From: an uncultured Collinsella sp.
GTDB lineage: Bacteria; Actinomycetota; Coriobacteriia; Coriobacteriales; Coriobacteriaceae
DNA: 21,600 nt
Reading direction: 5' to 3'
Assembly: GCA_900553215.1 (NCBI GenBank)
Contig: USCJ01000003.1
Coordinates: forward strand, 1 to 21,600
The notes beneath the pieces were generated by a model. It was not told where the DNA came from. It saw nothing but the letters and a program-made list of their open reading frames with translations, and made no database searches. A program made the position numbers and the translations under genes. Shown here piece by piece: positions 1 to 7,035 of the stretch. Numbering within the stretch: position 1 is the first letter of the stretch; each line of letters starts with the position of its first letter.

Positions 1-497
1 AGCAGGGGCGCTGCATCGAAGGTTTTGCGTGCTATGCGTGCGAGATGTGTAGGCAGCACCGTGATTGAGACTAATTATAGGCTTTTGCAACCCCTTGTGC
101 CGATCCTTACGCTTTCGTCATATAAATTTAAGGTGAGGGGCGCATTACTGATATACTAAGGGGGTTTCTTTTAGGTCTGTAGTTGCGGACATGCAGCGTC
201 TTCGCGCGCGGCATTCCAAGTCCATGGCAGATGCGGTCGAAAGGATCCACGTAAGCTGCGCGGCGACGCGCAGCGATCATGGCGCGTCCTAGATGTAAGC
301 CGCACCGTCCGTTCTACTTTCTTTGGGGCAATACCGCCTCGCGGGCGAGCGGGCCAGTCGTGAAGGTGGCTGCGGCCTCCCGAGCAAACACCCCGGTGCG
401 CAAGTGTGGGGTCAAATACCAGGTCAGCTGGTGGGAACAATCTGATATTCCGCGCAACGCACGGATCGTATACGACACAGAAGGCAGGGTAGTGGAC
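1..497. other. Gene-poor leader region upstream of the lipoprotein gene
   Basis: I see no convincing protein gene here. It holds a promoter-like element near 128-157, then about 330 nt of probable transcribed leader. A perfect 8-bp hairpin with a GCGA (GNRA-type) tetraloop lies at 255-274 (arms 255-262 and 267-274). A small open frame at 191-292 would encode 33 residues beginning MQRLRARHSK, but it has no good ribosome site. The frame of the downstream lipoprotein stays open back to 279, but that extension has no ribosome site and would bury the signal peptide. I compared the leader by eye with RNase P, tmRNA, T-box and SRP signatures and found no match. Confidence 0.5.
128..157 (+). promoter_or_regulatory. 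Promoter with extended -10 for the lipoprotein gene
   Basis: TGaTATACT at 149-157 is an extended -10 with a near-consensus TATACT at 152-157. A weak -35 (TTAAGG, 128-133) lies 18 nt upstream. Transcription would start near 164, leaving a leader of roughly 330-350 nt before the lipoprotein start codon. Confidence 0.5.
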
Positions 498-515
498 ATG
501 GTGAGGGGCAGCTTG

Positions 516-1523
516 ATGCACGCGGCTCGGTTAGGTGCTGGGACCGCAGCGGTCATCGCCGTTTTGGGCCTGAGCGGATGCGCGTTCAACCCGCTGTCTA
601 CGTTCACGACTCCCACGATCGACCAGATCGAGTACGAGACCGTCACGCCCGCGGTGTCGGATGATGCCCTGGTCACCCCCGGTACCCTGACGGTTGCCCT
701 CGATACCTCCGATGCGCCGCAGGCCATGCAGGGCACCGACGGCGAGCTCACGGGGTATGCGGTCGACGCCGCCCGCGCCCTCGCAAGCCGCATGGGCCTT
801 AAGGTCGCCTTTGTCGATGCGTCCTCGGCAGGTTCCGCGCTCGGCGACAAAAAGGCTGATATCTTTATCGGCGAGATCAACTCCACGGACGGGGACGTTA
901 GCTCGCTCGGCCCCTGCCTGTACGATGCCGCTTCCGTGTTCGGTAGAACCAGCGATGGTGGGTCGCTAAACGTTTCCACCGATACCCTTAACACGTCTAC
1001 TCTGGGTGTCCAGATGTCCTCGGCCTCGCAGGAGGCGCTTGCTAAGCAGAGCATCACCGCCAACCAAAAGACCTACCCCAACATCAACGAGTGCTTTGAG
1101 GCGCTCGAGTCCGGCGAGGTCGACTATGTGATCTGCGACTCCACGGCCGGCGGCTACCTTGCACGCCTGATGAGCGAGATCTCCTATGTCGGTGCGCTCG
1201 AGGCGCCCTCGACGCTTGGTGTTGCGGGCCTCTCGTCCAATGACGAACTGTGCCGTGCCGTGAGCGATGCCCTCGACGGTATTACGGCCGACGGCACGCT
1301 CGAGGCGGTCCACTCTGTCTGGTATGGCAGGATGCCCTACGACCTCACCACTAAGACGGTTTCGGGCGCTAACGTGCAGCCGGGCGACTCTGAGTCCAGC
1401 GAGACCACATCCTCCGGCAGCGAGTCCTCCGATTCCAACAATGAGACCGCATCCTCCGAAGACAAATCGTCCAGCCAGGAAGACACCATCACCGACGACG
1501 ACATTAACAAGCTTAATAGCTAG
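516..1523 (+). CDS. Solute-binding lipoprotein (SBP_bac_3-like, amino-acid-binding type)
   Basis: This is a predicted membrane-anchored extracellular solute-binding protein of the family that serves polar amino-acid ABC importers. A short basic N-terminus and a hydrophobic stretch end in lipobox LSGC, with Cys22 as the likely lipidated residue. The binding domain runs from about residue 55 (PGTLTVALDTSDAP) to about 285 and includes the typical GYAVDAARALASRMG and KKADIFIGE blocks. From about residue 290 the protein ends in a Ser/Glu/Asp-rich low-complexity tail, which is unusual at the C-terminus of this family. I chose ATG 516 because GAGGGG (503-508) lies 7 nt upstream; an in-frame ATG at 498 gives six more residues and is also possible. 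No permease or ATPase gene is adjacent, so it is either an orphan receptor or works with distant transporter genes. The ligand is unknown. Confidence 0.75.
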   Translation: MHAARLGAGTAAVIAVLGLSGCAFNPLSTFTTPTIDQIEYETVTPAVSDDALVTPGTLTVALDTSDAPQAMQGTDGELTGYAVDAARALASRMGLKVAFVDASSAGSALGDKKADIFIGEINSTDGDVSSLGPCLYDAASVFGRTSDGGSLNVSTDTLNTSTLGVQMSSASQEALAKQSITANQKTYPNINECFEALESGEVDYVICDSTAGGYLARLMSEISYVGALEAPSTLGVAGLSSNDELCRAVSDALDGITADGTLEAVHSVWYGRMPYDLTTKTVSGANVQPGDSESSETTSSGSESSDSNNETASSEDKSSSQEDTITDDDINKLNS

Positions 1524-1589
1524 TTATTGCTAGGGGTGGCGTCTCCTATGCGCTAGGAGAGATGCCTCTTCACGGTTTCAACACGCACT

Positions 1590-1624
1590 GCCGGGCTTCC
1601 CCAATAGGGGAGCCCGGCTTTTTC
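1590..1624 (+). terminator. Rho-independent terminator after the lipoprotein gene
   Basis: A GC-rich stem (GCCGGGCT-T-CCCC paired with GGGGAGCCCGGC, one bulged T, loop AATA) is followed directly by a run of five T. It lies about 70 nt after the lipoprotein stop and isolates that gene from hpf. Confidence 0.88.
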
Positions 1625-1695
1625 ATCTCTATAAAACCAGCAGGTCAAAGCCAATTTTCGGGACCAAATACAAAGTCGCCGGCTCCCTCCTATAG

Positions 1696-1719
1696 CGCAC
1701 TTTGCCACAGAAAAGTGCG
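1696..1719. repeat. 8-bp inverted repeat upstream of hpf
   Basis: CGCACTTT (1696-1703) and AAAGTGCG (1712-1719) form a perfect inverted repeat around an 8-nt spacer, about 120 nt before the hpf start. No T tract follows, so it is not a standard terminator. It could be an operator or an RNA hairpin in the hpf leader. I could not place a convincing hpf promoter in 1625-1840. Confidence 0.4.
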
Positions 1720-1840
1720 AGACTTCGGTATGCGGTATCAAGCAATCGTTATTCGGGTCTTTGGGAATCCGCGTGATTAAATGCACGGCAATGGGTACAT
1801 AGCCAGTACAGTAAGTCCCCGAGGCAGATTGGAGCCACGT

Positions 1841-2425
1841 ATGGATATCAAGGTTTCTGGACGCAAGACGACGGTAACCGATGCTCTGCGTGCGCATGTG
1901 GATGAGAAGATCGGCGAGGCGCTCAAGGTTTTCGATATCGAGCCCATGACGGTCGACGTTGTACTTCGCTATGAGAAGAACCCCTCGAACCCCAACCCGG
2001 CAATCGTCGAGGTTACGGTTCGCGCCCGCGGTTCGGTGATTCGCGTTGCCGAGCACGGTGCAGATATGTACGCCGCCATCGACCTCTCCGCCGATAAGGT
2101 CACCCGCCAGCTGCGCAAGTTCAAGACCAAGGTCGTGGACAACCGCCAGGGCGGTGCCAGCGCCGCGGATGTCGCGCCGGTCGAGCGCGTCGAGGATCTG
2201 GCCGACCTGCTGCTGCCCGAGGAGGAGGACGACCTGCTCGTCCGCGAGAAGGTTATCGACGTCACCCCGATGACTGAGGAGCAGGCGCTGGTGCAGACCG
2301 ATCTGCTGGGCCACGACTTCTACGTGTTCGAGAACGCGACGACCGGTCTCATCAATGTGGTGTATCACCGTAAGAATGGTGGATATGGCATCATCAAGCC
2401 CCGCATCGAAACACTTGACGAGTAA
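1841..2425 (+). CDS. hpf: Ribosome hibernation promoting factor, long form
   Basis: This is the long-form Hpf/YfiA-type protein (194 aa). It binds the 30S subunit in slow growth or stress and dimerises 70S ribosomes into inactive 100S particles. The N-terminal S30AE domain spans about residues 1-100 (MDIKVSGRKTTVTDALRAHV, then the basic helix ADKVTRQLRKFK). A variable acidic linker follows, and the C-terminal dimerisation domain covers about residues 140-190 (MTEEQALVQTDLLGHDFYVF, GLINVVYHRKNGGYGIIKP). ATG 1841 is preceded by GGAG at 1831-1834, which decides against a longer in-frame start at 1781. The gene stands alone between two terminators. The length and both domains are typical, so identification is secure. 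Confidence 0.95.
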   Translation: MDIKVSGRKTTVTDALRAHVDEKIGEALKVFDIEPMTVDVVLRYEKNPSNPNPAIVEVTVRARGSVIRVAEHGADMYAAIDLSADKVTRQLRKFKTKVVDNRQGGASAADVAPVERVEDLADLLLPEEEDDLLVREKVIDVTPMTEEQALVQTDLLGHDFYVFENATTGLINVVYHRKNGGYGIIKPRIETLDE

Positions 2426-2430
2426 AATAC

Positions 2431-2450
2431 GTTAACTTGCATGAGTTAAC
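2431..2450. repeat. Short inverted repeat downstream of hpf
   Basis: GTTAACT (2431-2437) and AGTTAAC (2444-2450) form a perfect 7-bp inverted repeat with a 6-nt centre, between the hpf stop and its GC-rich terminator. Its role is unknown. Confidence 0.4.
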
Positions 2451-2454
2451 GGTT

Positions 2455-2486
2455 GGCGGCCATCCCATGCGGGTGGCCGCCTTTTT
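2455..2486 (+). terminator. Rho-independent terminator after hpf
   Basis: Stem GGCGGCCA-T-CCC paired with GGGTGGCCGCC, loop ATGC, followed by a five-T run. It ends 4 nt before the ribosome-binding site of degV, so the degV promoter must lie within or upstream of it, or degV depends on read-through. Confidence 0.88.
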
Positions 2487-2504
2487 ACGTAAGGAGTCGC
2501 TTTG

Positions 2505-3458
2505 ATGGACAAGGCCGCATCCGCCGGTCATTCGGACCGTTGCCGCATCGTCGTCGATACCTGCTGCGACTTTAGCCCCGAGGTCGCCGCGAACCTCGAT
2601 GTCGATATCTTGGGTTTCCCCTTCATTATCGATGGCGAGGAGCGCACGGATGACATCTGGTCGAGCATCACACCCAAGGAGTTCTACGACCGCATGCGCG
2701 CCGGTGCCCGCGTGTCCACCTCGGCTGTGTCGCTCGGTCGCTATATCGAGTTCTTTACCGAGTGCGCCAAAGAGGGCACGCCCACGGTCTACCTGTGCTT
2801 TACCTCGGCGCTGTCGTCGAGCTACAACTCCGCGTGCCAGGCGGCGGACACCGTGTGCGCCGAGTATCCCAACTTTGAGCTGTACGTGGTCGACAACGCC
2901 CTGCCCTGCGCGACCGGCGAGCTCTTGGCGCTCGAGGCCGTGCGCCAGCGCTCGGCGGGACTGACCGCTAAGCAGCTGGTCGACTGGGCAAACGAGGCCA
3001 AGACCTACGTGCACGGCTACTTTACGCTCGAGAGCTTCGACGCGCTGGCTGCCGGCGGCCGCATTCCGCCCGCGGCGGCACAGCTCACGGCAAAGCTCGA
3101 CGTCAAACCCGAGCTGTCCTACGACCTGGCCGGCTCGCTGTCGCTGATCGGCGTCAACCGCGGTCGCAAGAAGGCGCTCAAGTCCATTCTCAAGTCGTTC
3201 CGCGAGAACTATGTGCCCGATCGCACCATGCCCATCGCCATTATGACGGCCGATGCCGAAAAGGACGGCGACTGGCTCGAGGCCGCCATCCGCAAGGAGG
3301 AAGGCTGCGCCGACGTGACCATCATCCGCAGCTCTGTGGGTCCCACCATTGGCTCGCACGTGGGCCCCGGCATGGTGGCCTGCGCGTTTTGGGGTAAGAA
3401 CCGCGCCGACAAGGCGTCGCTTTCCGACCGCATCGCCCGCCGCGTGCGCGGTCAGTAG
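2505..3458 (+). CDS. DegV family fatty-acid-binding protein
   Basis: A DegV-fold protein of 317 aa. Characterised members (FakB) bind a fatty acid and present it to the FakA kinase for phospholipid synthesis. The fold is visible from the N-terminal strand CRIVVDTCCDFSPEVA, the ligand-pocket segment CFTSALSSSYNSACQAA, the GGRI motif (LAAGGRIPPAAAQL), and the C-terminal GPTIGSHVGPGMVACAFWG typical of the family. ATG 2505 is preceded by AAGGAG at 2491-2496 with 8-nt spacing; a TTG three bases earlier is too close. No fakA-like kinase gene is adjacent. It is probably monocistronic, since about 100 nt separate it from the next gene. Family assignment is firm; the bound lipid is unknown. Confidence 0.9.
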   Translation: MDKAASAGHSDRCRIVVDTCCDFSPEVAANLDVDILGFPFIIDGEERTDDIWSSITPKEFYDRMRAGARVSTSAVSLGRYIEFFTECAKEGTPTVYLCFTSALSSSYNSACQAADTVCAEYPNFELYVVDNALPCATGELLALEAVRQRSAGLTAKQLVDWANEAKTYVHGYFTLESFDALAAGGRIPPAAAQLTAKLDVKPELSYDLAGSLSLIGVNRGRKKALKSILKSFRENYVPDRTMPIAIMTADAEKDGDWLEAAIRKEEGCADVTIIRSSVGPTIGSHVGPGMVACAFWGKNRADKASLSDRIARRVRGQ

Positions 3459-3556
3459 GCAAGTAACGCGGCCGTAATCGATCCCAACTCACAGCCCAAA
3501 CGCTGGCACCGAGTATTCAACCTGGTAACAACACCCAACCCAAAAGGAAAGGTTTC

Positions 3557-4636
3557 ATGGCAAACAAGCTCTCCGTCGCATTTATCGGCACCGGAATCAT
3601 GGGTGCCCCCATTGCCGGCCACATCCTGGATGCCGGCTATCCCGTCACGGTCAACAACCGCACCAAGTCCAAGGCCGCCGCGCTCATCGAGCGCGGTGCC
3701 GTCTGGGCCGATACCCCGGCCGATGCCGTGGCTAACGCCGATGTCGTCTTTACCATGGTGGGCTATCCCTCCGAGGTCGAGGAGCTCTACCTGGCGGGCG
3801 ACGGCCTGCTCGCGTGCACCAAGCCGGGCGCGGTTTTGATCGACCTCACCACGAGCTCGCCCGAGCTCGCCCGTGACATTGCCGAGGCCGCCCAGGTTTC
3901 TGGTCGCATGGCGTTTGACTGCCCCGTCACCGGCGGCGAGTCGGGCGCTATCGCCGGTACGCTCACGGCTATCGTGGGCGCTACCGAGAACGACATCGCG
4001 CCGGTCCGCGACATCCTTGCCACCTTTGCGGCCAACATCTGTTGCTTCGACGGTGCCGGCAAAGGCCAGGCTGCCAAGCTCGCCAACCAGGTGTCGCTGG
4101 GCGCCTGCATGGTCGGTATGGCAGACGCCATGGCATTTGCCGAGCTGAGCGGCCTTGACCTGGAGAAGACCCGCCAGATGATCTTGGGCGGTACCGGCAA
4201 GTCCGGCGCCATGGAGAGCCTGGCTCCCAAGGCGCTCGACGGCGACTACAAGCCCGGCTTTATGGTCGAGCACTTCATTAAGGACCTGCGCCTGGCCCTT
4301 GCTTACGCCGACGACCGCGAGCTCGCGCTGCCCGGCGCCGACGTGGCCTTTACGCTCTACGACATGCTCGACGCTATCGGTGGCGCCAAGCTGGGCACCC
4401 AGGCCATCACGGTCCTCTATAAGGAGGAGGCCGATGCCATCGCTGCCGGTCTGGACTGGTCGCAGTATCGTCCCGAGGAGCATGGCGCTCACGAGGAAGG
4501 TTGCGGTTGCGGCGAGCACGGCGAGGACCATGAGTGCGGTTGTGGCCATCACCACGGCGAGGACCACGAGTGCTGCGGCGGCCACGGCCATGACGACGGC
4601 CACGAGTGCTGCTGCGGCCACCATCACGGGGAGTAG
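3557..4636 (+). CDS. NAD(P)-dependent beta-hydroxyacid dehydrogenase with His/Cys-rich C-terminal tail
   Basis: The core (residues 1 to about 300) is a member of the 3-hydroxyisobutyrate dehydrogenase / 2-hydroxy-3-oxopropionate (tartronate semialdehyde) reductase family. It has the Rossmann dinucleotide motif FIGTGIMGAPIAGHIL near the N-terminus with NNRTKSK after the second strand, the substrate loop DCPVTGGESGAIAGTL, and the catalytic-lysine helix GKGQAAKLANQ. The family usually ends near 290-300 residues. Here residues 309-359 form an added tail with 14 His and 9 Cys in 51 residues, built from degenerate HEC-C-G-HHH repeats separated by Asp/Glu, which suggests metal binding. AGGAAAGG precedes ATG 3557. 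It heads a tight unit: the next gene starts 5 nt after its stop. The substrate is not known, and no glycerate or valine pathway genes flank it. Confidence 0.88.
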   Translation: MANKLSVAFIGTGIMGAPIAGHILDAGYPVTVNNRTKSKAAALIERGAVWADTPADAVANADVVFTMVGYPSEVEELYLAGDGLLACTKPGAVLIDLTTSSPELARDIAEAAQVSGRMAFDCPVTGGESGAIAGTLTAIVGATENDIAPVRDILATFAANICCFDGAGKGQAAKLANQVSLGACMVGMADAMAFAELSGLDLEKTRQMILGGTGKSGAMESLAPKALDGDYKPGFMVEHFIKDLRLALAYADDRELALPGADVAFTLYDMLDAIGGAKLGTQAITVLYKEEADAIAAGLDWSQYRPEEHGAHEEGCGCGEHGEDHECGCGHHHGEDHECCGGHGHDDGHECCCGHHHGE

Positions 4637-4641
4637 CGCCC

Positions 4642-5070
4642 ATGAGCTGGACGTTCGTGGTGCTTGCGCTGGTGCTCTTTCTCTTTGCGATCTACATCGG
4701 CTTTTTGTGCGGCCAGTGGGCGTGCGAAAAGCGCGTCATCACCAAGCGCGACTACTGGATTGCCAACTTTGCAGGAGCGGCGGCAGTCGTCCTGCTGACC
4801 TGGGTGTTTTCGCTGTTCCCGTTGGTGCAGTTTGCGCCGATCGGCTGGCTCGGCGGCTTTATCGCCGGTCTTAAGATGAGCTTTGGCGAGTCCGTTGGTC
4901 CATGGCGCAAGCACGACGAGGTTTTTAACGTCAACAAGGCTCATCGCGCCGCCGCCGACGCGGGCGACGCCGAGGAGCGCCGCCGTGCGCGTCGCAATGG
5001 CGCGGCCGACCGACAGCTCATCTCGGTCACCGATGAGAGCAAGGGTGCTGGCAAGCACGCTAAGAAATAG
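4642..5070 (+). CDS. Small membrane protein of unknown function
   Basis: A 142-residue protein I do not recognise. Two hydrophobic helices are visible: residues about 2-24 (SWTFVVLALVLFLFAIYIGFLCG) and about 40-76 (IANFAGAAAVVLLTWVFSLFPLVQFAPIGWLGGFIAG). They are followed by a soluble, strongly charged C-terminal half rich in Arg, Ala and Asp. ATG 4642 was chosen because GGGGAG at 4628-4633 sits 8 nt upstream; the in-frame extension to 4606 overlaps the previous coding sequence and lacks such a site. It lies 5 nt after the dehydrogenase stop and 15 nt before the next gene, so it is almost surely co-transcribed and translationally coupled. Confidence 0.8.
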   Translation: MSWTFVVLALVLFLFAIYIGFLCGQWACEKRVITKRDYWIANFAGAAAVVLLTWVFSLFPLVQFAPIGWLGGFIAGLKMSFGESVGPWRKHDEVFNVNKAHRAAADAGDAEERRRARRNGAADRQLISVTDESKGAGKHAKK

Positions 5071-5085
5071 TAAGAAGAGGTAACT

Positions 5086-5817
5086 ATGGCAGAAAACAAA
5101 GACGAACAGCTCACCGACGAGGAGCTGGCAAGCAAACCCGTCGGCTCGGGCCCGTGGTGCTATGAGACCATCAACGCCGCCGACGGGGGCCGCATCTCCT
5201 TCACGGCGAACCACCGCTACACCGGCCCCTGGCCGACCACCTGCGAGCGCATGGAATGGTCGGTGCTGCTAGATGCCGAGCGCGATCCGCAGCGCGTCGT
5301 GCCCTGCGTGCCCGCGCTGATCGAGGCACTCGACCGCCCCGAGGCTCAGACCCGCTGGGAGGCCCTCGATGCCCTGACGGCGCTTGCCACCACCTGCCCC
5401 GAGCAGCTGGGCGATGCCTTTGAGGGCGCCGAGACTGCACTGTTCGACGAGATCTCCTCCACGCTGCGCTATGCCGCCTTCCGCCTGCTGTGCGTGTGGG
5501 GTGCCACGAGCGTCGAGCGTTCGCGCGAGGCTTGGCCCATCCTGGACGAGGCCATCCAGTGCTACCACGGCGACCTCGAGTATCGCGACATGCTCGGTTG
5601 CCTGTACGAGTTTTGCCAGGGCGAGATCGACGCCGAGGTTGCCGAGAAGCTTGCGCTGCGCCTTAAGTTCGATGCCGAGAACGGCAAGGGCAGCTATCTC
5701 AAGGCCCGTTCGAGCGAGATTTGCGAAATGCTTGTTAAACGTTTTGGCCTGGATCTCTCCAAAAAGAAGAAGCGTGCTAGCGTTAAAAAATCTGAGGCCG
5801 CCGAAGACGAGGAGTAA
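5086..5817 (+). CDS. Helical (HEAT-like) protein of unknown function
   Basis: A 243-residue cytoplasmic protein with no family I can name. Residues about 60-200 are alpha-helical and look like irregular HEAT/ARM-type repeats, for example VPALIEALDRPEAQTRWEAL followed by ALTALATTCPEQLGDAFEGA and STLRYAAFRLLCVWG. The N-terminal 60 residues contain a conserved-looking Trp/Tyr-rich segment (GPWCYETINAADGGR, NHRYTGPWPTTCERMEW). The C-terminus is a lysine/glutamate tail. AGAAGAGG precedes ATG 5086. Spacing of 15 nt upstream and 6 nt downstream places it in one operon with the dehydrogenase, membrane protein and isocitrate dehydrogenase genes. A scaffold role would be a guess. Confidence 0.8.
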   Translation: MAENKDEQLTDEELASKPVGSGPWCYETINAADGGRISFTANHRYTGPWPTTCERMEWSVLLDAERDPQRVVPCVPALIEALDRPEAQTRWEALDALTALATTCPEQLGDAFEGAETALFDEISSTLRYAAFRLLCVWGATSVERSREAWPILDEAIQCYHGDLEYRDMLGCLYEFCQGEIDAEVAEKLALRLKFDAENGKGSYLKARSSEICEMLVKRFGLDLSKKKKRASVKKSEAAEDEE

Positions 5818-5823
5818 CAGATT

Positions 5824-6909
5824 ATGGCGCACGATGTAGTCCTGATTCCCGGTGACGGTATCGGTCCCGAGATTACGCAGGCCATGCGCCGCGTGGTCGA
5901 GGCCACCGGTGTCCAGATCAACTGGAACGTCCAGGAGGCCGGCGCCGGCGTCATGGACGAGTTTGGCACGCCGCTGCCCCAGCACGTGCTCGATGCGGTC
6001 GCCGAGACCAAGGTTGCCATCAAGGGCCCCATCACCACACCGGTCGGCACGGGCTTCCGCAGCGTCAACGTGGCCCTGCGCAAGCATTTCGACCTGTACG
6101 CCTGCGTGCGCCCTTGCCTGTCGCAGCCGGGCGACGGCTCGCGTTTCCGCGACGTCGACCTGGTTATCGTGCGCGAGAACACTGAGGACCTCTACGCCGG
6201 CATCGAGTTCGATGAGGGCGCTGCCGAGGTCGAGGAGCTCTCGCAGCTCGTCGAGCGTTCGGGCCAAAAGACCTTCGCCGCCGATTCCGCGATCTCGATC
6301 AAGCCGATCTCCATTGTCAAGAGCCGCCGCATTGTGGAGTATGCCTTTGAGTATGCCCGCCGATGCGGCCGCAAAAAGGTGACGGCCGTGCACAAGGCCA
6401 ACATCATGAAGGCGACCGACGGCCTGTTCCTGCGTGTTGCGCGCGAGGTGGCCGCCAACTATCCCGATATCGAGTTCAACGACAGGATCGTCGACGCCAC
6501 CTGCATGGGCCTGGTCCAGAACCCCAACGACTTCGATGTCTTGGTGCTGCCCAACCTGTACGGCGACATCGTGAGCGACCTGTGCGCCGGCCTGGTTGGT
6601 GGCTTGGGTATGGCTCCGGGTTCCAACATCGGTGCCGATTGCGCCATCTTTGAGGCAACGCACGGCTCCGCGCCCGATATCGCCGGTCAGGATATCGCCA
6701 ACCCCACGGCCGAGATCCTCTCTGCTGCGATGATGCTCGATCACCTGGGCGAGAACGATGCTGCCAATCGCATTCGTGCCGCCGTCTCCGCCACGCTCGA
6801 CGAGGGCGAGCAGGTTACCGGTGACGTGCGTCGTGCTCAGACCGGCTCCGTTGAGGGCGCCGTGGGCACGCAGGCCTTTGCCGATGCCGTTATCGCGCAC
6901 CTGGTCTAA
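5824..6909 (+). CDS. Isocitrate/isopropylmalate dehydrogenase family, NAD-dependent isocitrate dehydrogenase type
   Basis: An oxidative decarboxylase of the isocitrate/isopropylmalate family, 361 aa. Family hallmarks: [11 protein letters not shown] near the N-terminus; substrate loop [20 protein letters not shown], closer to NAD-type isocitrate dehydrogenase than to Leu[15 protein letters not shown] at 116-129; the catalytic helix with Lys191 (HKANIMK); the Asp-rich metal site ([20 protein letters not shown]); and [16 protein letters not shown]. The likely product is 2-oxoglutarate plus NADH. LeuB or homoisocitrate dehydrogenase are the main alternatives, less likely because no leu or lys genes are near. 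GAGGAG overlapping the previous stop codon is the ribosome site. It is the last gene of a four-gene unit. Confidence 0.88.
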   Translation: MAHDVVLIPGDGIGPEITQAMRRVVEATGVQINWNVQEAGAGVMDEFGTPLPQHVLDAVAETKVAIKGPITTPVGTGFRSVNVALRKHFDLYACVRPCLSQPGDGSRFRDVDLVIVRENTEDLYAGIEFDEGAAEVEELSQLVERSGQKTFAADSAISIKPISIVKSRRIVEYAFEYARRCGRKKVTAVHKANIMKATDGLFLRVAREVAANYPDIEFNDRIVDATCMGLVQNPNDFDVLVLPNLYGDIVSDLCAGLVGGLGMAPGSNIGADCAIFEATHGSAPDIAGQDIANPTAEILSAAMMLDHLGENDAANRIRAAVSATLDEGEQVTGDVRRAQTGSVEGAVGTQAFADAVIAHLV

Positions 6910-6968
6910 GGTATGCACGCTGCAAACGCCTAAATAGTACTTAAGTGTTTGCGTATAACCTAAGAATC

Positions 6969-6997
6969 AATACGCCCGGCGCCTCGTCGGGCGTATT
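6969..6997 (+). terminator. Stem-loop after isocitrate dehydrogenase gene, probable weak terminator
   Basis: AATACGCCCG (6969-6978) and CGGGCGTATT (6988-6997) pair perfectly over 10 bp around a 9-nt loop, 60 nt after the stop codon. No real T tract follows, so termination is likely partial or depends on the A/T ends of the stem. Confidence 0.65.
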
Positions 6998-7035
6998 CTA
7001 TTGAGGACTATGTTTCCTAACAAGGAGTAACTGAT

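Noticed and set aside
1..497. The leader as RNase P RNA, tmRNA, SRP RNA or a T-box
   Set aside because: Diagnostic words of these RNAs are absent by eye; only weak look-alikes such as GGTCAAATA were seen.
4498..4633. The repeated His/Cys codons as a CRISPR or tandem DNA repeat
   Set aside because: The repeat is in frame, degenerate at DNA level and explained by the protein tail.
5269..6918. A 549-codon open frame on the minus strand opposite the isocitrate dehydrogenase and HEAT-like genes
   Set aside because: High-GC coding DNA leaves long open antisense frames; the protein is low-complexity Gly/Ala/Leu/Asp-rich, matches nothing, and the plus strand holds recognisable genes.
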